A stretch of 64,000 nt of DNA from Thelephora terrestris. Taxonomy: Eukaryota; Basidiomycota; Agaricomycetes; Thelephorales; Thelephoraceae. The notes under the pieces are model-generated. The model was given only the letters and a program-made list of their open reading frames with translations, was not told the origin of the DNA and made no database searches. The translations under genes were made by a program, and so were the position numbers. This document shows, in pieces, positions 49,356 through 61,826 of the stretch; positions within the stretch are counted from its first letter, which is position 1, and each line of letters opens with the position of its first letter. The stretch covers positions 1,984,001-2,048,000 of the forward strand of contig WIUZ02000002.1 of the NCBI GenBank assembly GCA_015956445.1, given 5' to 3'.

Positions 49356-50007
49356 ATGCGGTTTTTTCGGGCCTTCATGGGTTTGTTAAACATCGCAACC
49401 ACCACGTTTGCTATCGTTAAATGTTCCATTAACTCAGACCTTGGCAGGAAGGTCACCGGCGCCGTCAAGGTAATGCTCACAAACTTGCAGGACCCTGTCA
49501 TAGGCAACTTACAACCCGCTCTGTGCTAGGACTTCTTTGCTTTCGGTGGCTCATCTCGCGATAGCAGGTGCGGAGACCGTTCCGTGTTCACAAAGATCTG
49601 GATCAGGATTGTCCGGTGGTTGGAGTGGTTGGGCGCGTGCGTATCCAGAACCCTCACTTCGGTTTCATGCTGGTAGGTTCTTTTATTGTGAAATCATGTT
49701 TCAGTATCAACGTGTATTAGGGTTTCTGAGGCTCTCCGTGCCATAGGGATCTCACTTTGAACCTCATTACCAAAATCCGTCTCTTGGTCTAAACCGCTTG
49801 GAGTATGTAGTCCTTGTGGAGGTGTACGAAGTACGTAGAAAATCCATGTACGGACACGGAGCCCAGGAAACCTTCTTTGTTGCTCTTGTCGTCGGTATTA
49901 TCGGTTGTGTTTTGATACTGCTCAGTGCTGAGAATGTGAAAAGTCGGCATTTGTTCAAGCATGAGAACGAGACGGAACGAGGGCCAAGTCCGGGCAGAGC
50001 GCTCTGA
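49356..50007 (+). CDS. small membrane protein of unknown function
   Basis: Three exons are likely: 49356-49469, 49530 to about 49640 and about 49750-50007, giving about 160 residues. A first hydrophobic segment (MRFFRAFMGLLNIATTTFAI) may be a signal anchor. The last exon has a clear membrane helix, ETFFVALVVGIIGCVLILLS, followed by a charged tail of about 30 residues. The second intron's donor is uncertain; the choice at 49641 is the one that keeps phase. I do not recognise the family. The GT/AG sites and the helix make a real gene likely, but it could be decayed. Confidence 0.45.
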
Positions 50008-51694
50008 GGAGACTTTGATCCGATTATTGGGCGGATCAGTCAGACGCCGCCGTGACTCGAGTCTCGACCTGAGCGGGTTCAGCATAAACTAAGTTTGTGC
50101 ATCTCTCCCCCTCTGACGCACGTTCCAGGGATATGAGTTTCTTCGAGCGGATTGCAAACTGTCGATTTAAGCCCAACTAGCGGCCCCGGAGTCCCATGGC
50201 AAGCAAGGCGCATATCAAGTATCATCACCCTTGATTTTAACTTTTCGTGATCATTCTTGGAGCCCCGGGTTAAGTCGAATGAGAGGCGATGTGTGCTTTT
50301 GACTCTTGAGCGTCGAGTATCGGTGATCGGCACAGAACGCTCTGTCAGCAGCACAGGTAAGGAAGCAACCAATCTCGATGTAGGGTCCGCGACCTTCAAA
50401 GATCTCAACCACAAGGCCAAAGAAGCGGTCGGATACGTTTTCGACACTTTCATCCCATGGAAGAACCGACGCGACCTCCTCCTTGAAGCAAAATAACGGC
50501 CAAGAGTCTGCCGATGCCGGCTCGTCAAACAGCAACCCTAAGCTGTTTGAAAATCAAGATGGAAAAGGAAGAGTAATAAGGGGAATCCGCGCAAAGTGGG
50601 AGTGTCGGCTATGGAGAGAGATGCAATCACGGAGAACCCGAAAGCGACCCTGGAATGCTGGGAAGTTGGAATTCGTTGGATCTGGGATTGTAACCTGATT
50701 CATCGCGCCGGTGAATGTATCGATTGGTCGCACCTGTGTCATTGAAGAAAAGCGACTGGTGGAAAGGTTTTCTAGCGCCCCATCATATTTGATGACGGTA
50801 TTTTGGTCCTATAATAAATGGCCAGGAACAATTGGACCCTTTCCGTGATGGAGCTAGTTTTGCGGAAACTAGGGGCATGGGAAGTGAGATTCACACACTG
50901 CAGCATCCCGACATATGATGCTCTCTATTGGACCTTGGAGAAATGAGTACGCCCAGGCGGAATTTTAAATTTTACACGCCGCCCGTGGACCCCCAGCAGC
51001 AGGGACGACTAGGGTACTGGACAGTGCAAGGGTCTGGGAGAAAGAGCGCAAGCCCGGATGAGGGTTTCCAAAAAAATCAGGATACTGGGTCGCAGCGTCG
51101 GAAGATCATACACACGTTGTGGATTCAACGAGCTGTAGCGCGCGAGCACCTGCGAAGGCACGGGAAAACAAATGAATGTGGGTGTACGAAGGGCAGGGTC
51201 GCCGGGAAACCTAGCCTTCGTTACACGAAAATCAGCACCTTTCAGCTTGGGTGAAACGAGATGACGACTAAGGCGAGTCCCAACCAATCGTTTACGAGGT
51301 TCTTCAGCTCGTACCGTTCGCGAGAATCCGACTGACGCGCGTAAATAACGCGGTGGAGACCCTTCAAAACCCTCGAGTCTCCTCCAGCAAGATCCTAGAA
51401 GGAATAAGCAACAGGCGTGTAGGATTTCCCACGATTTTCCGAATCCATTTGGCGCTGATGATGGTTCCTGGCGGAATACCGTCGCTGCAGGGTCCACAGC
51501 GCCCAGGACAGGAAACACTAACCTATCCGATTCCGATGTCCTTTTCGTTTGCTCGTCCAATGGTTGTTGTTTATAAAATATCGCCTGTCGAAGCTCGCAT
51601 TCCCTCTCGTCGTTCCAGAAGGGCCTTCAATCCCCTTGATTTCGACACCCACCCCACGGAAAATTCTCCCCCGGTCATAGCACACCTCTGAGCC
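50008..51694. other. gene-free spacer
   Basis: About 1.7 kb. Long open frames occur (for example 51009-51560 on the minus strand), but their sequence is low in hydrophobic pattern and matches nothing known to me. The end must hold the promoter of the membrane gene at 51695. Confidence 0.45.
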
Positions 51695-52947
51695 ATGTCG
51701 AGCCCTTCTGCAACGCCTTGGTCTAACAATCCTAATGCCCCTCAATATTCGCACCGGCACTACTTCGGGGAGAAGATGGTCTTTGCCGGAGTCGTTCTCG
51801 GTGCCATATTCTATGGTGCGCCCACCCGTCTGGTTGTCCGTCCACGATCGCCTGATCTATTCTTCTAGGGATCGTCGTCGTCATGTTCTTCCGGTGTATG
51901 GCTGCGCTACTTGATCCCTCCAATCGCAAGAGAGGTGGCATTAAGTGGGCACTTGTCGTCCACACAGTGGTCATGTTCTCGCTTGTCACGACATACACCG
52001 CGACAGTAGGCGGTTTTAATTCCAACTCCTTCATCAATAACCGGGGGTTCCCTGGGATCGACGGCTTGCCTCCTGGACCATTTGGATACCAATACTCCGT
52101 TGGTGCCGGGTACCCCATTGAGCTGATTTCGCTTGCATTAAACGGCTGGCTAGCCGATGGACTTTTGGTACATTTTTTGTTCAACTCAGTCGCCAGGCGT
52201 CTGACGTAGCCACCCCTTCAGCTCTATCGTTGTTATATCATTTATACTATGAATTACTGGGCCATCGCCATCCCCGGTCTGATGTACCTCACCTCTGTCG
52301 GTATGTGCTTTAGCTTTCCCAAGATGACGATCCCGACTGATTTTACCGATACAGCTACGGGTGTTGTGTTTATCTGCCAGTTCGCGATCCCGCTCAGTGC
52401 CGGCATACTCAATGTCTCCAACTTCGGTCCACCATACTATTGGATCTCCCTCTTCGTGAACGTCGTCCTCACACTCATGATAGTCGCACGACTTATCCGG
52501 CACCATATAACCGTTCAAAGAGCCATGGGGGCTCAGGCTCCGGCAGTTACTGGTGGACTGTACAAGGCCATCGTCACCATACTCGTCGAGTCTTGTGCCC
52601 TTTACGCGGTCACTTATTTACTATTTCTTGTGCCGTGGACAATCGAAAGTCCCTTTACGAACGCATTCTTCCCGATCCTCGCACAGACACAGGTTCGTAC
52701 CGGTTTTGACTTTCCCCGGATGCACAGAAACATTAACAGGCCTTCATCCGACCGTGGCGATTAACAGGTCATCGCCCCCTTCCTCATCACTCTACGCGTC
52801 GCGCACAGGAGAGACTCGCCCGATGGCACTACAGACACCAAGGACGCTAGTTCGATGCGTTTTGAGAGTCGAGGGGCGAGCACCAGCGGTGGTAGTGGAA
52901 CCGCGTTTGGTGGAGGTTCTACGAGTTCAGCAGTTGTGGTGTCGTAG
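51695..52947 (+). CDS. multi-helix membrane protein, agaricomycete DUF6534-like
   Basis: Five or six exons from 51695 to 52947 join in frame. Hydrophobic helices are clear: FAGVVLGAIFYG, WALVVHTVVMFSLVTTYT, NYWAIAIPGLMYLTSV, GVVFICQFAIPLSAGIL, YYWISLFVNVVLTLMIVARL and ILVESCALYAVTYLLFLVPW, with a Ser/Gly-rich cytosolic tail (SRGASTSGGSGTAFGG). This plan, with a conserved ESCALYAVTYL block, is common in large lineage-specific families in agaricomycetes, and some authors liken them to receptors. The function is unknown. A second, damaged member starts at 63394. Confidence 0.75.
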
Positions 52948-53204
52948 AGGGACCTCTGCGTTAAGTTTTTTAAGTATTCTCGAACTCCGATCCAGTTGGT
53001 TTCCGTTCATATATCACAACAATACATCGATCCGTTGTCGGGCGGCCACTTGATTCAGTGACTCAGAGTCGATGATATTACAAGGAGAAAGAGGGTTACG
53101 CGCCCGAATCAGCGCTCGCGCCATTCACAAGCCTGCAGGTTGATTGAATACATACGGGAGTTCCGACATTGCACCGTTTCTTCGTCTCCCTCACCACGTC
53201 AGCC

Positions 53205-55271
53205 ATGTTTTCCTCGCAATCTCTCCCCTCTGCGCATATTGGCCAGGCTGCACTCATAGGAATTCCCAGCTGTGCCGCCATATACTTTGTCATCTCCAGG
53301 TTCCTTCGACCGCCGTCATCCACGTTCCCATGCCCACCAGGACCCAAGCCCCTTCCGCTCATCGGAAACGTCCTCGACGTTCCACTAAGCAGTCCATGGC
53401 TGGTTTACACCCAGTGGGCCAAGCGTTATGGTATGGAACCCAGGGCCATCCGGTTGAAGGAATAACTAAATATCTTCTCTACAGGGGAAATCACCTCGTT
53501 CGCGATCTTCGGTCAACGCGTCGTGGTCATAAATTCGCTGGATGTCGCCAGAGACGTCCTTAACAATCGGTCTGGCATATATTCCGATCGTCCGCGATTG
53601 GTTATGGGCGGTGAACTGTGCGGCTGGGATCGTACCACAGTTTTGGTGCCCTATGGACCTAAACTCAAAGGGCACAGGTTGATTTTCTCTCGCGGGATCA
53701 GTGCGAAACGCTCGTTGGACAAATATCATTCCGTGATGGAGCATGTGGCACAAACATTTGCGAGTGGCCTTGCTTCTGATTCAAATGATCTCATCGGACA
53801 GATCCATCGGTACGTGTCTATAAATGTATTTTATCAAGGGTTGAAGCGCACACCTCCTCCCCAGGTCTATTGCGGACCTTCAACTTGCTGTCATCTATGA
53901 CTACACTGCTCAAGGCCGGGCAGATCCCCTGGTGGACGATACGGAGAGGGTGTTGCGTTACTTCACGATGATCCTTGAGCCGGGTGCATACCTTGTGGAC
54001 ACCTTGTCGTTTTGTGAGCCGTTCTGTTTTATCCCCAGTGCGAATCCCGACGCTGACACCGTCCAGTGAAGTATCTGCCGAATTGGTTCCCTGGTGCAGG
54101 TTTCAAACGAACTGCGATAGAATGGCGCGCATTGCTCGCTGAAACGTCTGGAGCGCTCTTTAATCGTGTTCCACGGACAAAGGTTTTAGAGCCAGCAGTG
54201 TTTTTACACCTACAGCTGAAGTTATACCTTTGGTTAGGCTGATGCAGGCCGTGGATGTCTGGTCTCCGATTCTCTAGAGGAAAATGGGACGCTTCCGGAA
54301 GTAGAAGAACTTGTCAGATGGAGCTCCTTTACTCTATTCGCTGGTCCGTATCACCTTGAGCCATTTAAAACAGAACTCGGCTAATTGCTCCCCGATAGCT
54401 GGAATCGATACAGTACGTTTTTTATTGACACCGCTGATGCCGTAACCTCAAATTGCTCCAGATTTCCTCCGTTCTCACCTGCTTCTTTCTGGCGATGACG
54501 ATGTTCCCGGATGTGTACAAGAAAGCTCGGGAAGAGCTCTCACTGACGTTGGGAGATGGGGTCTTGCCGTCTGTGGACGATGGTAGCCGCTTGCCCTACC
54601 TGAACGCTGTGATCCAGGAGACGATCCGCTGGGGAGTCGTCGGCCCGCTAGGTGAGTGACGCCTGGATGATTGGTTTTCTGACCTTGACACCGCGGTTTT
54701 GTAGGAGTACCTCACGCCGCCCTGGAAGATGACGTGTATAAGGGCTACTCCATCCCAAAGGGTGCTGTGGTGGTCGTCAACGTTTGGTGATACGACGTCT
54801 CTTCGGGCTGCAAAAACACACGCTGATTACAACGATGGGCACTAGGGGGATCTGCCACGATCCGGAAGTGTACTCAAATCCGGACCAGTTCCTGCCGGAA
54901 AGGTTTATGGGAGAAACGCCTGAGCCAGATCTCGAATTTATGTTCGGTTTCGGCCGCAGAAAATGTGCGTGAGCGCTGGCGTGGCGGTGTGGTGGTCACA
55001 GTTCGCTGACGATCTTCCGTAGGCCCGGGGATGAACTATTCGCTCCAGTACCTGTCCCTCGTGTGTGCCACGTCTCTGGTGATGTTAGACATCTCGAAAG
55101 CGACCGATGACTCTGGGGCTGTACTGGAGCCCAAGCTCGAGAGGACCGAAAGGGTGATCAAGTGAGTTGTGACCGGCAGCTGCCTTTCTTCGACTGAGAC
55201 TGAATTTTTCTTTCTTCTTTTTGTATAGTACGCCGAAGCCATTCCCTTGTAAGATACGCAAGCGGCGTTGA
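53205..55271 (+). CDS. cytochrome P450 monooxygenase
   Basis: The first ATG in frame is at 53205. An N-terminal membrane anchor (AALIGIPSCAAIYFVISRFL) and the hinge CPPGPKPLPLIGN come first. Downstream exons give YGEITSFAIFGQRVVVINS, SSFTLFAGGIDT (I-helix), AVIQETIRWG (ExxR), FLPERFMGETPEPDLEF and the haem-binding FGFGRRKCAPG, with Cys as the iron ligand. About ten introns break the gene. The family is the basidiomycete expansion often named after O-methylsterigmatocystin oxidoreductase; the substrate is unknown. It would sit in the ER membrane and need a P450 reductase. Joins I checked are in phase, so the gene looks whole. Confidence 0.88.
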
Positions 55272-55375
55272 TACGCGTGTGCGGCCCGGCCTGTAATGTA
55301 CTATACATCTTGTGTAACCCGGAAAGCCTCAGGGTCTCGTGGTGTAATCTTCACTTGCTGATAAATCGCCTTTAA

Positions 55376-55500
55376 TTACTATGACGTCTGGTCAATGGGC
55401 ATCGCTCAGTTGGTCACGATGGCCTTGGACGCCTTGCTGGTCGATGGTATTTTGATGTTCTTTGTGTTCAAATTTAAAGCAGTCCCCCCCAAGCATCTCA
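55376..55500 (+). pseudogene. possible fragment of a DUF6534-like membrane gene
   Basis: A short reading, GIAQLVTMALDALLVDGILM, resembles the helix IELISLALNGWLADGLLV of the membrane gene at 51695. It has no start or partner exons. The similarity is weak and rests on one segment. Confidence 0.3.
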
Positions 55501-55812
55501 CGTGACCACTCGGCCATCTGGAGACATTACAACACCGGCTCTTGCGAGCGGGTGTTTGGACTGTGGAACCCCTCCTCTTCCCCCCGATAAACCAGCTACA
55601 AACTCTCAGGACCGTTTAAGCAATCGCCCATCCATATATGCCTCACGATCGAAGAAAAATGGTCGCGGAAGCAGAGACATCGTAGGCCGCTTTAAGTGCG
55701 TAGTACTTATCTGCTTGGGCGCACTATAATCAACCCCGACCGCTGGGGCCATCAAATGGCGCCGTCACGATAGCCAGGCTGTCATACCCCTCCCCTCTCA
55801 CGACACTGCCAT
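55501..55812. promoter_or_regulatory. upstream region of the orphan gene, duplicated at 61.8-62.1 kb
   Basis: About 55565-55852 can be aligned by eye with about 61827-62098, at high identity with small gaps. Shared words include GGGCGCACTATAAT (near 55718 and 61978) and a CTCCTCTTCC/CCCGATAAAC block. It covers the promoter and start of the gene at 55813. Confidence 0.6.
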
Positions 55813-56404
55813 ATGACCGCCTCCAAGAAGTTGCAGTCCGCCCCTTCCATCTTCGAGCCTGATTCGATATATCTCCTGTTCGTCAAGCGAGACGATCAGA
55901 CCTGTGCTGGGGTGTTCCACCACAACAGCGACGGCAAGGGAATACTGGCTTTTGCTTGCATGAAGCAGCAAGGAGCGATTCACGCGGACACTTTATTCGA
56001 GTATGACTTGACTCAGGGTACGGCTCCCCTATTGTGGTCTATATGCCCATCTCCCAACTCCGCCCGTATCAGGGATAGAATCCAAGTTCGACGTCATCAT
56101 CGCACACAAAGTAGCGAAGCTCCATTACCACGAATGGTTACGAAACGACCACTTCGTCTCTCCCGATTTTGTCCCCATAAGCGAAGACCATTGGATGGCG
56201 CACGTCTTGCGCGATCTCGACGAGAAGTCGGAGCGGAAGGAGTTGGTTTGGGTGAACAGGTGCCGTCCCGAGTTCCCGAAGGATTTCGCGGATCTCGCAC
56301 GGCTGCATGTTCCCAGCCTGTTGTACTTCTTCGAGAAAGATGCTCGCTATTGGTTGGCGTTCTTAAGTCACTTGGAAGATGACACGCCTCAATATGAGTG
56401 GTAG
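55813..56404 (+). CDS. two-exon gene of unknown function
   Basis: Exon one (55813 to about 56016) reads SIYLLFVKRDDQTCAGVFHH... and TLFEYDLTQ. Exon two starts about 56073 (ESKFDVIIAHKVAKLHYHEW) and ends QYEW at 56404. The protein has about 178 residues, no signal peptide and no membrane helix. The second half is rich in aromatic and charged residues (HWMAHVLRDLDEKSE, LLYFFEKDARYWLAFLSHLE). I do not recognise the family. Its promoter side exists in a second, decayed copy near 61.8-62.1 kb. Confidence 0.6.
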
Positions 56405-56888
56405 CTGTATTGGCTCTGCATACTGTTTGTACTGTAGTCTTTGGTTGGGATATGTATGCCTCACGTCATGTTATTCTATCGTTATGTTATACTATCTGAA
56501 GCGCTGACCGCTCGCGGGCTCCCTTGGCGATGCTTATGATGTCTGAGCTTACTTGGCAACGTTTTATCCCAGCTCGCCAGGTGGTATCTCTACATCCGTC
56601 ACCAGTCCGAGGGAAAGCATCGATGGCGAAGAGGTACTACAGGGTCTCACAGATCCGAAGGATTTCTAGATCTTCTCTTGTCCATCTATGGATCCGGCGC
56701 CACGAGATCAGTTCGTATCTCGAGAATGCTCAGTACTACCGTCTCGCCGCGAGTTGCTAATATATATGCTCCCTCACTCTGCCGGAAGATATCCGAATGA
56801 TTTATGGTTTTCCAGGCTTCGTTGTACATACACGGGTATGATTACAGGTGCATCGGGTAGTTAATCCCTCGGGAACGCTCGATAGGTA
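56405..56888. other. gene-free spacer between converging genes
   Basis: It contains 3' ends of the orphan gene and the glutaminase-like gene. I see no other feature. Confidence 0.45.
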
Positions 56889-59800
56889 TCAGGATAGCAC
56901 GTAGATGAACATGACAAACGACGTCAAAATCATGGGCAAAACCGGAGGAACAGCCACTGCTGCACCGCCGCTTTTCCCACCATTGTCCCCTGTGCTATTA
57001 CTACTGCCGTTGGTGAACCCCTGCTTGAGGTCAGGGACAAGAAGCTAAAAAAATCAAGGACGAAATGAATCCCTGTGAAATTCGAGCAGGAGAAAGTGCC
57101 GAATGACGCACAAGGGCAAAATGACCACCAACAACGCTACGGTCCTCAAATGTGGCTGCCTGACCGTTCTGACTGCTATACCTGTCCGGGAAGGGTTTGC
57201 TGTTTATCCCTGAGCTGGCGTATTTGCTGACCAGCTTGATCATGTTGGTTCGAAGCGTCCCGTCCGTCACCGTGGCTGCCGTCCAGAGTTGCCAATCTAT
57301 CAAAGAGTTTGTAAGAGAACAAGAACCGGGGATAGTGGCCTTCAAGCAGATACAGACCGGTTTTGGCATCTGAGGATCTGTCGCGATAGATGGTCAATCC
57401 CGAGGGAGCTCATACAGAATTGGGGTCAGTTCCTTACCTGCTGTCTAACCGGATGCCGAACTGGTCCATGTTACTCGCATACCACTTTGTCTCTGTCGTT
57501 GAATAGATTGAGTCAAGGCGAAGCGACCTATGTGCAGCGAAGCGGAACACTCACGTGTATCATACACAGATTGCGGGAACATGTTGAAGCCGAGCAGCCT
57601 GTCTGCGTACAGGTTGTACAGTAGGCCCCACCTAATAGCCACATGAGAGCTGTGAAAATCGCCGCGAGCCTCCCACAATACGAACGATGGATCATTCCTA
57701 TAAGAAAGGGTATAATGAGACTTGTCTATCGAGAGCGCGATGCTCTGCCATTGTTCTAGAAATGAAGCTGCGGCATTCTGTGGCGGAGATATGGACTCTA
57801 GGTCAACGAGAAAGGTGGACAAGACGACTCACCCCGTACTGCGTGCTTTTGTTGGAATCTCCGAGAATTTGGAAAATCTCGGACGCGGCCTGGAGCGCGA
57901 TGATGGACTTGAAAAGAGCGGGACCGTGATTGTAAGCAAGGGAGTTTGATTGGGTGGCTAACTGGACGCAAGGCTCACCTTGACGGCGAGATTCGTTTGA
58001 TTCGCCAGCTGACCGGCGAAACTGTCAGAGGAAAACTGGCTCCCCATGTACAAACCGTTCTGCGAAAGGTAAGTAGCGAATTGGTCGTACAGAGATTGCT
58101 GTGAGCGCATATCGCGTGAGTACCGGATGGAAGGAAGTAAAGGCTTATATTCCTTACGTAGTTCGTTATCAGAGAGTTGTCTGAAGTCTTCTGTGTGTAA
58201 CTCAGGGCCATGATCAGATGGTCACCGCACGCTAGGTCCAATCCGTGAGCCACGGCGTGTAGCCAACCAAACTTTGATACAAACTTTCGACAGGGTACAC
58301 CTCTTCACGAGACGGGTTGAGAATGTAGCGCGCGTTGTGGCAAAACAGCCCGGGACTCACCACTCGATGGTCCGGTCACGTTCGGGTACGTAGAAGCTCC
58401 TGTGGGTTATGAGAGTTCTGATTGTCGATGTTGAAACTTATGAACCGACCCACCGAGGTCGTGAATCGGGAACAATCCCGGTAAAAGATTATTGGCCTGA
58501 TAGGCTAGAACGGGCTCCAAGAGATATTTCCCGATTGCAGGATTGGTGTACAGAATCGCCGGCCATGCGGCGTACATTGTATCAACCGCATTCGTAAACT
58601 TGGTGAAAATTCGTTAGCTGTTTGATGAAGAACCAAAGTGACAAGTCATCGTACTCCATCTATTCATGAAAGATCAGTTAGCTGCGGGTCGAGTGATACG
58701 AGGGCTAACCACATACCGTCCAGAAAAACCATGATATCCGTCGGGTCGTAACCGGTACCATTCCACCCAGCGGTTAGCTCGATGTTTCCAAACACCTGAC
58801 GCACGGACAATGCCAGGATGCCAGAATAATCATTGTCTTGAGGTATGATATTCAATGCATCCGAAGTCAATTCGTCGTCGAAACTCGTCGCGCGCGCCAA
58901 AGTATTGGGAAAATCATCGAGGAGCGCAGCGACCTGAGGGATCACGTCAGCGCCGTCCACCTACAACGCGTACGATGGTCGTACCATGTCAGTGACATCA
59001 GGGTAGCGAGTGATGTAATATGGGCCACGCAGGCTGTTGACGTCGGGAATGTTCAGGAGTTGGGCAAGGACATCTCTGACATATCCGATGGTATACACGA
59101 CTGAGGTGGTGTTCATCGTGACAACGACCCCAAGGTCATGGGCGAATGCAAAGATTGGCCACTCGTCATCGATTGCGCGGAACTGAGTGTCCGCCGTGTT
59201 GTTTAGAGTCCCGTTCGTTAGGAATGAAGTCCTGACACCACCACCTTCCCCAACCTGGTACGTCATTCCATCGACCTTTAATGTCTCGGTCAGGACCCGA
59301 ACGAACTTTTTTGCCGGAGGATTTACATACCTGCTTCGTGGAATAAATGATGCTGCCGTCTCTGAGTCGACCATCCACTTGGAGGAACTGGACCTGGTTC
59401 TGAAGCGAAACCCGATGGTTGACGGTGTCCCCAGCTACGGTCTCCCATTCAATGAGTTGATCGTTCGTGGCGAGATTGGTTGGAACAAGCCATTCTCCGT
59501 CAATGTCTGTGTACAGCTGGACGTGGTGAGGATTTCCGTCGTTGGAGAGAACTTCTACACTGAGATATGAGAAAGGAATCGACTGGTTCACTAAATCTTT
59601 TGGCTGGGCTGTCGTCAGATGACAACCTGAAGCAGACCGATGGACTGTGACGAACCTCTATCGGGCTCAGAAATGTGGCAGTTAGGTCCACAGCTCCGCA
59701 AGTCAAAGTTATGATTGTCCTGGTGGGAGTGATCTTCAAGACGTTGGAGATTCTCAACCGCCCCGTTGAAAACAGACCCTAATGAACGTACTCACAGTCA

Positions 59801-60143
59801 TGTATTTTTGGACCGCCGCAGAGGTATTGCCGGGGTCTCCCATCCAAATGAATAATTGACCGTCTACTCGAAGCATCCCAGTCCATGTTAGTTTCTAGCC
59901 GAATCCACCCATTAGCCAACGGATCCACCAGAGGAGTTCGGGTAGGGAACCCACTGAGTCGCCACGGAAGGTCTGCCATCCAGAGTTCAGCGAACAATTT
60001 GCCCCTCCCTTGGGCAGCCATGCTTGAAGGTATGGCATCTTGACGGCGAGAGGTGCCATCGGAGGAATGAAAGGGTCGACCGCAAAGTTTTGCGCGAAGG
60101 CAAAGGAAGCCACAGAGAGGAGCTGGAGGGCGAAGAACAGCAT
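56889..60143 (-). CDS. secreted glutaminase A-like protein (GtaA family)
   Basis: The start at 60143 gives a signal peptide (MLFFALQLLSVASFAFA). Blocks typical of fungal glutaminase A follow over many exons: TWTGMLRVDGQLFIWMGDP, SIPFSYLSVEVLSNDG, QFRAIDDEWPIFAFAHDLG, TSFDDELTSDAL, ILALSVRQVFGNIEL, ACGDHLIMALSYTQ, LLYNLYADRLLGFNMFPQSVYD, DWQLWTAATV and the late GGHFAL. The last exon ends GGAAVAVPPVLPMILTSFVMFIYVLS, a likely GPI-anchor or membrane tail. Such enzymes hydrolyse glutamine outside the cell, though many homologues are untested and their six-hairpin fold resembles glycosidases. A TATA tract lies 52-63 bases upstream of the start. All joins checked keep frame. Confidence 0.83.
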
Positions 60144-60194
60144 TCGGACGAGTTGAACGGAGTGGTTTCTCGATACTCTCCCCTTCCACGCCAA

Positions 60195-60206
60195 ATATAT
60201 ATATAT
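60195..60206 (-). promoter_or_regulatory. TATA-like box of the glutaminase-like gene
   Basis: An alternating AT tract of 12 bases lies 52-63 bases upstream of the start at 60143, at a plausible place for a core promoter. Confidence 0.55.
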
Positions 60207-60875
60207 GCGAAGACCAATGCTTCCATGGCTTCGAAGATATTTGTGAGATAATGGTGCTGGGATCATAAACCTGGGACTGAATCGACAGGTTTTGAGTAAC
60301 ATCAGAACAGACTTCGGGTTGTATAGCCGGTGCTCTGTCCCCAGCACTAGAGACTTGGTCAAACAACGACGAATACCCCGAGGAGGGGTATTTTACAAGG
60401 TAGTGGGGTTGACTTACTTACCAGCTTGTCACGATAGGCCGAGTTCGTTGACCTGACGTACAGCCCCCTTCACCAAGCGATAAAGGAGATCGATATGCGG
60501 TGTGTCCTTGTGTTCGTCAATTGGTTGGGCCCCGTGGGTCAGGATTCCACGAGGCGGGGTGATGGACATTAAGTCAAGTAGCATCAATCTAGGCTTTACG
60601 CGTAGCGCGGAGTCAGCAGAAACCCCAAGCATGTTGAATAACGAAGGTGGAGGGTTTGGAAGACGTGGTCGGCCGGAACAGCAGGACTTCAGTGAATTCC
60701 CACTGAGTTGATCCAAAAGCTTCAGTTGGGGTGGGTCACTAAGCATAGACACTTAGCTGAAAGGCGAAATAAACCCAGTTGATTTCGGCAACTGGATTTC
60801 AGTCATTCTATTTTTCCAGTGGATGTTGATTCAGCTTTTGACCCTTACCCTAGTACGAGATGATCCATAGTCACC
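60207..60875. other. gene-free stretch
   Basis: Upstream DNA of the glutaminase-like gene, running into the patchwork of duplicated fragments. No supported gene; the open frames here are short and unfamiliar. Confidence 0.45.
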
Positions 60876-61762
60876 TGTGAGATCAAACGGAGGCTCAGAG
60901 GGGCTAAAATGCCCACCACCGAATACGAGAAGGGAAAGATCAAGGCATACTCAACATTTTCGACGCGTCGAATCGCCTCGTTCCAGAGACCGCGATCCCT
61001 TCAATCACCGTCCGGTGAATTCCGCGATATCGCCACATGCGGGAACGGTTGGCGTTATCCTTTTTGACTCGTTGTGATACATATGCTGATCGTCACCCTC
61101 TTCTCTTTCGTCTTGGGCGATGGTGTTTGATCGGACGCGAGACCGTTGTCTGGACTCTGTTCTCTAAGTCTTGGCCCAAGACCGGACCCCGAAGGGATCC
61201 ACGAGGTTCAATCCTCGATCATGACGGCGGGAGGCCGCAAGAGCCGTGGCTTGGTACGGGCCTGGTCTTTCCAGGTGGGTTTTTTGCCTGATCGAAGTGC
61301 TGTTCACGCGAAAGTGTGTGGGTGGCTCGATTCACAATGGAAAGATGCCCAGAGCTCTATCGATGTGATGAACGAAGCAGGTCATACACACACGCATCTC
61401 TATCGTGAATGTGTTTATTATTATTATCGGTATTGACGGACGGATCGTTCTGTTAACCAGGCGCTAAATATGGACGGTCTATCACCATGAGTAGAAAAGC
61501 AATGTCTCCGACTGCTGTGTAGGACATGTGGCCACCCCGAAATTCTTCCGAGAACGTTGGGCCCCTAACTTCTGCAATTGAACCAGCGATGCGTCGGACT
61601 GTACTTGGCACGTGGGCGCGTGGAAGGGGGGATATTGCGACCGGGATGGTCCCGTGGCAGTCACTGCCCAGACAGTGGCCTACGGGAGAAAATCGGCGTC
61701 AGTTGTTGATTGTGTTCCTTCTCCGCGTATCTGAGCACTGGGTAATACGTCGTGCAGAGGTT
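60876..61762 (+). pseudogene. decayed copy of the TKL kinase N-terminal half
   Basis: It follows the TKL kinase gene in order: CTGTGAGATC near 60876 matches 41590, GAGAAGGGAAAGAT near 60925 matches 41645, a TCGATGTGATGAACGA-like word near 61358 matches 41977, ACCAGGCGCTAAAT near 61457 matches 42067, and TTCTTCCGAGAACGTTG near 61543 matches 42155. Many small differences and gaps break all frames, and the kinase lobe itself is missing after the VWRG region. It is a dead duplicate of the gene at 41188-43491. Confidence 0.7.
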
Positions 61763-61815
61763 TGAGGAAAGGTTTATGGGGGAAACGTCCGAGTCAGATG
61801 TCGGATCTGTGTTCT
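61763..61815 (+). pseudogene. scrap of a P450 gene
   Basis: About 50 bases match the P450 gene near 54896-54945, the region coding for ERFMGETPEPD; here it would read ERFMGETSESD. Nothing of the P450 before or after it is present, so this is a short inserted or recombined fragment. Confidence 0.55.
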
Positions 61816-61826
61816 CCCGTTTGAAT

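Noticed and set aside
51009-51560. 183-codon open frame on the minus strand
   Set aside because: No family resemblance or intron sites, and it lies in the promoter side of the membrane gene at 51695. I kept it as spacer.
53169-53204. Upstream TTG as start of the P450
   Set aside because: It is not an ATG. The ATG at 53205 puts the membrane anchor at the usual distance from the N terminus.
61195-61225. tRNA-like B-box word (GGTTCAATCCT)
   Set aside because: No matching A box or cloverleaf can be folded around it, and it lies inside the decayed kinase copy.
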